Below the pieces are notes generated by a model, which searched no databases, had not been told where the DNA came from, and saw nothing but the letters and a program-made list of their open reading frames with translations. A DNA stretch of 64,000 nucleotides from Ruminococcus sp. (GTDB taxonomy: Bacteria; Bacillota; Clostridia; Lachnospirales; Lachnospiraceae). Numbering within the stretch: position 1 is the stretch's first letter; each line of letters starts with the position of its first letter. Below are positions 61,039 to 64,000 of the stretch, one piece after another. Where the stretch lies: assembly GCA_013911065.1 (NCBI GenBank), contig JACERV010000007.1, positions 96,236 through 160,235 of the forward strand, given 5' to 3'. A program made the position numbers and the translations under genes.

Positions 61039-62085
61039 ATGGCTGCTAACAACATAATAAAGGTTTTTGTCATAGATGATTCCCTTGTCTTTGACAAATT
61101 TTTATCTCAGGAGCTTCCAAAAGTCAATCCGAATATACAGGTTATTGGGTACAGCACTGACCCCCTTGATGCTTTACGCAAGATTCCCCAGTTAAAACCA
61201 GATGTCATCACATTAGATGTAGAAATGCCGAGAATGGATGGAATATCGTTTCTGAAGGAATTGCTTCCAAAGCACCCTATTCCGGTGATCCTGGCGTCTT
61301 CGCTGAGTGTAGATGTATTTGATGCGCTCTCCTATGGTGCGGTAGATTTTGTTAAAAAACCGGATATGAGCCGCAACTACAATGCCCAGATATTTGCACA
61401 GAGTCTTGTTTCAAAGATTATCATTGCATCCCGTGCAACGGTACACCAGCCGGAGGTACCCTCCCCCCAGACAACCTCTTCTTCCCATACAGCAACCCCT
61501 TTGTCTTACTCTTCCATGCTGATTGCCATCGGCGCTTCTACAGGAGGTACAGAAGCAACTGTACAAATCCTCAAAGAACTCCCAGGTAACCTGCCAGGTA
61601 TCCTTATAACCCAGCATATGCCGGAAGGATTCACAAAAATGTACGCTGACCGTCTGAACAAACTATGTCAGATGGAAGTGAGGGAAGCGAAAGACGGAGA
61701 TATCATCCATCCAGGACTTGCACTTGTAGCTCCCGGAGGTGATTTACAAATGAAGGTGGTGCGTGACGGTAACCAGTACCGTATCCGGTGCTATCCCGGC
61801 GAGAAAGTAAATGGACACCGTCCCTCTGTAGATGTACTCTTCCATTCCGTTGCCGAAACAGCAGGACAGAAAGCCGTCGGCATTATATTGACCGGAATGG
61901 GACAGGACGGAGCACAGGGCCTGCTCCATATGCGTAAAAGCGGAGCATATACGATTGGTCAGGACAAAGAGTCCTGTGTTGTATACGGAATGCCTATGGT
62001 AGCACATCAGATAGGCGGCGTAACCACACAGGCCTCCTGCCAGAATATTGCAAGTGTATTAATGACATATCTGAGAAAATTATAA
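61039..62085 (+). CDS. cheB: Chemotaxis glutamate methylesterase CheB
   Basis: 348 residues from the ATG at 61039 (AAGGAG six bases upstream). The receiver domain (about 6-125) has VIDDS, the phospho-Asp in ITLDVEMPRMDG and FVKKPD. The esterase domain has the catalytic triad: Ser in GASTGG, His in ITQHMPEG and Asp in TGMGQDGA. It demethylates receptors when phosphorylated by CheA. It ends the cheA operon. Confidence 0.97.
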   Translation: MAANNIIKVFVIDDSLVFDKFLSQELPKVNPNIQVIGYSTDPLDALRKIPQLKPDVITLDVEMPRMDGISFLKELLPKHPIPVILASSLSVDVFDALSYGAVDFVKKPDMSRNYNAQIFAQSLVSKIIIASRATVHQPEVPSPQTTSSSHTATPLSYSSMLIAIGASTGGTEATVQILKELPGNLPGILITQHMPEGFTKMYADRLNKLCQMEVREAKDGDIIHPGLALVAPGGDLQMKVVRDGNQYRIRCYPGEKVNGHRPSVDVLFHSVAETAGQKAVGIILTGMGQDGAQGLLHMRKSGAYTIGQDKESCVVYGMPMVAHQIGGVTTQASCQNIASVLMTYLRKL

Positions 62086-62101
62086 AAATAAATATTTACC
62101 A

Positions 62102-62359
62102 TCAGATGCCGGTAGAAATACCGGCATCTATTTTGATATCAATATCTGCTGAAACCGTTCCCTCTTCTGCTCCCGTCTGTGCTCCCGCAGGCAGAGTCGT
62201 ATTTGCCACAACCGGATTCAAAGCAGCAGAACCTGAGCTAATATATGGATGATTATCATAATGTCTCCGAAACCGGAAGTCATGATGCATATCCTCCAGC
62301 TCCCCTTCCGCCCGGATACTGGAATCGGCACTGAGACGTTTCGCCTTCATCCGCTTCAA
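62102..62359 (-). CDS. Doubtful small ORF or gene remnant between cheB and fliC
   Basis: An open frame of up to 85 codons starting at TTG 62359 (ATG at 62350). The N-terminal part is basic and helical (KRMKAKRLSADS, also readable upstream as REELALKIELKR before an in-frame stop); the C-terminal part is Ala/Gly/Thr-rich and ends SADIDIKIDAGIS. There is no good ribosome site, and the stop falls at the foot of the cheB terminator. A convincing promoter lies upstream (62436-62464). It may be a shortened gene, a small protein with an odd start, or a non-coding transcript. No family recognised. Confidence 0.3.
   Translation of the reverse strand: MKRMKAKRLSADSSIRAEGELEDMHHDFRFRRHYDNHPYISSGSAALNPVVANTTLPAGAQTGAEEGTVSADIDIKIDAGISTGI
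62104..62129. terminator. Terminator after cheB, readable on both strands
   Basis: A perfect 11-bp stem, AGATGCCGGTA / TACCGGCATCT, has a GAAA tetraloop. It is followed by ATTTTG on the plus strand, and on the minus strand by an AT-rich stretch with TTTATTTTTAT. Confidence 0.75.
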
Positions 62360-62435
62360 TTCTATTTTTAAAGCCAGTTCTTCTCTGCGCTATAGTTATC
62401 GTTTCCTTTTCTAAAAACTTAATCGCGTTGTATCC

Positions 62436-62464
62436 CTTATACCATAATCCTCCAAAATTTTCAA
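62436..62464 (-). promoter_or_regulatory. Sigma-A promoter with no clear gene
   Basis: TTGAAA (62459-62464) and TATAAG (62436-62441) are 17 bases apart on the minus strand. A transcript from here would run about 330 bases to the hairpin at 62104-62129. Confidence 0.55.
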
Positions 62465-62482
62465 AAATTTTTATTTTTTTAC

Positions 62483-62509
62483 TTATGTTTCTTTCCAATC
62501 TGACGATAT
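62483..62509 (+). promoter_or_regulatory. Sigma-28 promoter of fliC
   Basis: CTTAT (TTAT 62483-62486), a 15-base spacer and GACGATAT (62502-62509); the -10 is identical to that of flgM. The leader would be about 139 bases. Confidence 0.72.
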
Positions 62510-62613
62510 TGTAATTGAACATAATAAATGAGCGCTTCTTATTTATTCATGTTTGACGCGTCACTATTATTTTTTCTTCCCAACGATAGGCCATCTCAGG
62601 GAAGAATACCCAA

Positions 62614-62644
62614 GGGCAAGGAAGCCCGGGAATTATTTCAAGGA
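62614..62644 (+). promoter_or_regulatory. Probable CsrA binding sites in the fliC leader
   Basis: A hairpin GGGC (62614-62617), loop AAGGAA, GCCC (62624-62627) exposes an ANGGA motif, and a second AAGGA (62640-62644) overlaps the AGGAGG ribosome site. A third motif, AGGGA, lies at 62598-62602. Two sites, one in a hairpin loop and one over the Shine-Dalgarno sequence, is the layout of the Bacillus hag leader. Confidence 0.65.
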
Positions 62645-62654
62645 GGAAATACAT

Positions 62655-63854
62655 ATGAGAATTCAACACAATATCGCGGCTTTAAATTCATACCGCAACT
62701 TAACTGGAAACAACAATGCAGTGGGCAAAAACCTGGAAAAACTATCTTCAGGATATAGAATCAACCGTGCAGGTGATGACGCAGCCGGACTTGCTATTTC
62801 TGAAAAAATGCGTGCTCAGATCACAGGTCTTGAGACAGCACAGAAGAATGCTAACGATGGTATCTCTTTAGTACAGACAGCAGAAGGTGCTTTGACAGAA
62901 GTTCACTCTATGCTGAACCGTATGGTAGAGCTGGCTGACCAGTCTGCAAACGGAACATACGATAATGATACTGACCGTGCGAACCTTCAAAAAGAAGTAG
63001 CATCACTCAATTCTGAAATTAACCGTATTTCAGCGGGTACTAATTTTAACGGAATCAAATTATTAGATGGTTCTTTGAATAATGGTTCGACTGCAAAATT
63101 ACAATTTGGTGCTACTACTATTAATGCATCTGCTGGAAGTGACTTTACCGGAACTATTCAAATTGATACTGATGAAACCGCTGCCGCAGGTATAACTGTT
63201 AATATTGCTGATAATGGTACTACTTTACAAATAACCTTAGGTTCATTAGCTGAATCTTCTTATAGTTCAAGTCAGATTAACCAAGCTGTTAAAGATGCTG
63301 TTGCTGCGAAATTAGCGGGCAGTACCGTTACTAATGAAGCTGCAGTTTCTGCATTATCTTCATTCGATGCATCATTTACCGGTAAGCTGACTTTAAAAGC
63401 TGGTGAAGACACTCTGGATACAGGAGCTGTAGCAGCTACTGCAGATCCAACAAAAGCTGGGTTAACACTGCAAATCGGTGATACAGCTGATACATTTAAT
63501 CAGTTAACTGTTAAAATTGGTGCCATGGATGCAACTTCTTTAGGCATTGGCGGAATTGATATCGCAACTCAGGCTGGTGCAAAAGATGCTATTGATTTAA
63601 TTAAAACAGCAATCAATACAGTATCCTCAACACGTGGTGACCTTGGTGCTGCTCAGAACCGTCTGGAACACACCATCAACAACCTGAGTGTAACAACAGA
63701 GAACATGACTGCTGCTGAAAGCCGCATCCGCGACGTTGACATGGCTAAAGAAATGATGGCTTACACAAAGAATAACATTCTTGTACAGGCTTCTCAGGCT
63801 ATGCTTGCACAGGCTAACCAGATTCCTCAGGGAGTTCTTCAGTTATTACAGTAA
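62655..63854 (+). CDS. fliC: Flagellin FliC (Hag)
   Basis: 399 residues from the ATG at 62655 (AGGAGG eight bases upstream). The conserved D0/D1 N-terminus is MRIQHNIAALNSYRNL and LEKLSSGYRINRAGDDAAGL, and the C-terminus has NRLEHTINNLSVTTENMTAA and ILVQASQAMLAQANQ. The central 200 residues (Thr/Ala/Ser-rich) are the variable exposed domain, with base use that looks AT-richer than the ends. It forms the filament. It is the only flagellin in the window. Confidence 0.97.
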   Translation: MRIQHNIAALNSYRNLTGNNNAVGKNLEKLSSGYRINRAGDDAAGLAISEKMRAQITGLETAQKNANDGISLVQTAEGALTEVHSMLNRMVELADQSANGTYDNDTDRANLQKEVASLNSEINRISAGTNFNGIKLLDGSLNNGSTAKLQFGATTINASAGSDFTGTIQIDTDETAAAGITVNIADNGTTLQITLGSLAESSYSSSQINQAVKDAVAAKLAGSTVTNEAAVSALSSFDASFTGKLTLKAGEDTLDTGAVAATADPTKAGLTLQIGDTADTFNQLTVKIGAMDATSLGIGGIDIATQAGAKDAIDLIKTAINTVSSTRGDLGAAQNRLEHTINNLSVTTENMTAAESRIRDVDMAKEMMAYTKNNILVQASQAMLAQANQIPQGVLQLLQ

Positions 63855-63871
63855 GTTTTATAGTGTTTATT

Positions 63872-63925
63872 ACAAAGGAGCTGTTGCAAATTGATTAATT
63901 TTTAATCAAGGAGCGCAGCTCCTTG
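63872..63925 (+). promoter_or_regulatory. Competing hairpins in the fliC 3' region
   Basis: TTGATTAA/TTAATCAA (63891-63909) and CAAGGAGC/GCTCCTTG (63907-63925) share bases and can form in turn, while AAGGAGCTG (63875-63883) can instead pair with CAGCTCCTT (63916-63924). Two AAGGA motifs lie in the region. Confidence 0.5.
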
Positions 63926-63934
63926 TCCTATGAG

Positions 63935-63986
63935 GTAAAAAATGGATAGTCCCCCACATTCGTGGGGATAACTATCCATTTTTTAC
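63935..63986 (+). terminator. Strong terminator of fliC
   Basis: A 16-bp perfect outer stem (63935-63950 with 63971-63986) encloses an inner CCCCAC/GTGGGG stem with an ATTC loop. The 3' arm carries TTTTTT. A matching A-run on the 5' side makes it usable in both directions. Confidence 0.88.
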
Positions 63987-64000
63987 GTACTTTAATAAGC

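Noticed and set aside
62280..62522. An 80-codon minus-strand frame overlapping the doubtful ORF.
   Set aside because: It runs through the promoter at 62436-62464, has no ribosome site and an AT-biased composition without protein-like pattern.
62581..62590. CAACGATAG as the fliC -10.
   Set aside because: No TTAW or TAAA box at 15-16 bases; the site at 62483-62509 fits far better.
63951..63967. CCCCAC-ATTC-GTGGGG looks like the palindrome of some CRISPR repeats.
   Set aside because: It occurs once, inside a long terminator stem, with no second copy, spacers or cas genes nearby.
1..64000. tRNA or rRNA genes, insertion sequences, prophage or CRISPR arrays.
   Set aside because: None recognised on either strand; no transposase, integrase or cas-like protein and no regular repeat-spacer pattern.

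Overview
The window is almost wholly occupied by a bacterial motility and chemotaxis locus. It looks like an anaerobic Firmicute of class Clostridia, most likely family Lachnospiraceae. The evidence is the gene order dgt-dnaG-rpoD-trmK-nif3, single-membrane flagellar genes (FliY, FlbD, the FliW/CsrA pair, the YlqG/FlhX pair, no P- or L-ring genes), CheC/CheD/CheV, a desulfoferrodoxin, strong AGGAGG ribosome binding sites, and many ChW and InlB-type surface repeats. The species cannot be named from the sequence alone. Most genes lie on the minus strand, so transcription runs from high to low coordinates.

Layout. 1-5214: housekeeping block (dgt, dnaG, rpoD, trmK, 5'-part of a nif3 homologue). 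5290-6876: two-domain polyphosphate kinase 2. 6983-11194: a 1403-residue secreted surface protein with its own promoter. 11431-15524: cheR, a chemoreceptor, and a GGDEF/HD-GYP c-di-GMP enzyme. 15695-16072: desulfoferrodoxin. 16135-20836: late flagellar operon flgM-flgN-flgK-flgL-DUF6470-fliW-csrA. 20930-23818: an island with a degenerate nucleotidyltransferase-like protein, an orphan FtsE-like ATPase and a divergent C39-like secreted peptidase. 23966-27201: fliD-fliS-fliT-like. 27288-30210: ComFB-domain protein, orphan ParA-type ATPase and EAL-HDOD protein. 30211-53954: the long fla/che operon from flgB to cheV, including sigD. 54051-56246: GGDEF-EAL protein. 56427-58125: flhX and a FliK/YlqG-like gene. 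58302-62085 (plus strand): cheA-cheW-cheB. 62655-63854 (plus strand): flagellin.

How it works together. The fla/che operon builds the basal body, export gate, hook, motor and switch, and encodes sigma-28. FlgM holds sigma-28 until the hook is finished. I find five promoters of the form CTTA(A/T)-like, N15-16, (G/T)NCGATA(A/T), in front of flgM, fliD, the C39 peptidase, cheA and fliC. This defines a local sigma-28 regulon. Flagellin synthesis is probably also gated by FliW-CsrA: the fliC leader carries a GGGC-AAGGAA-GCCC hairpin and an AAGGA overlapping the Shine-Dalgarno sequence. Chemotaxis uses CheA/W/B/R/Y/C/D/V.

The least explained parts are the ParA-ComFB-EAL/HDOD module in a locus that lacks flhF and flhG, the island at 20930-23818 whose peptidase appears to be under sigma-28, the displaced flgC, a promoter-plus-terminator unit at 62104-62464 with no convincing gene, and several strong intergenic RNA hairpins.
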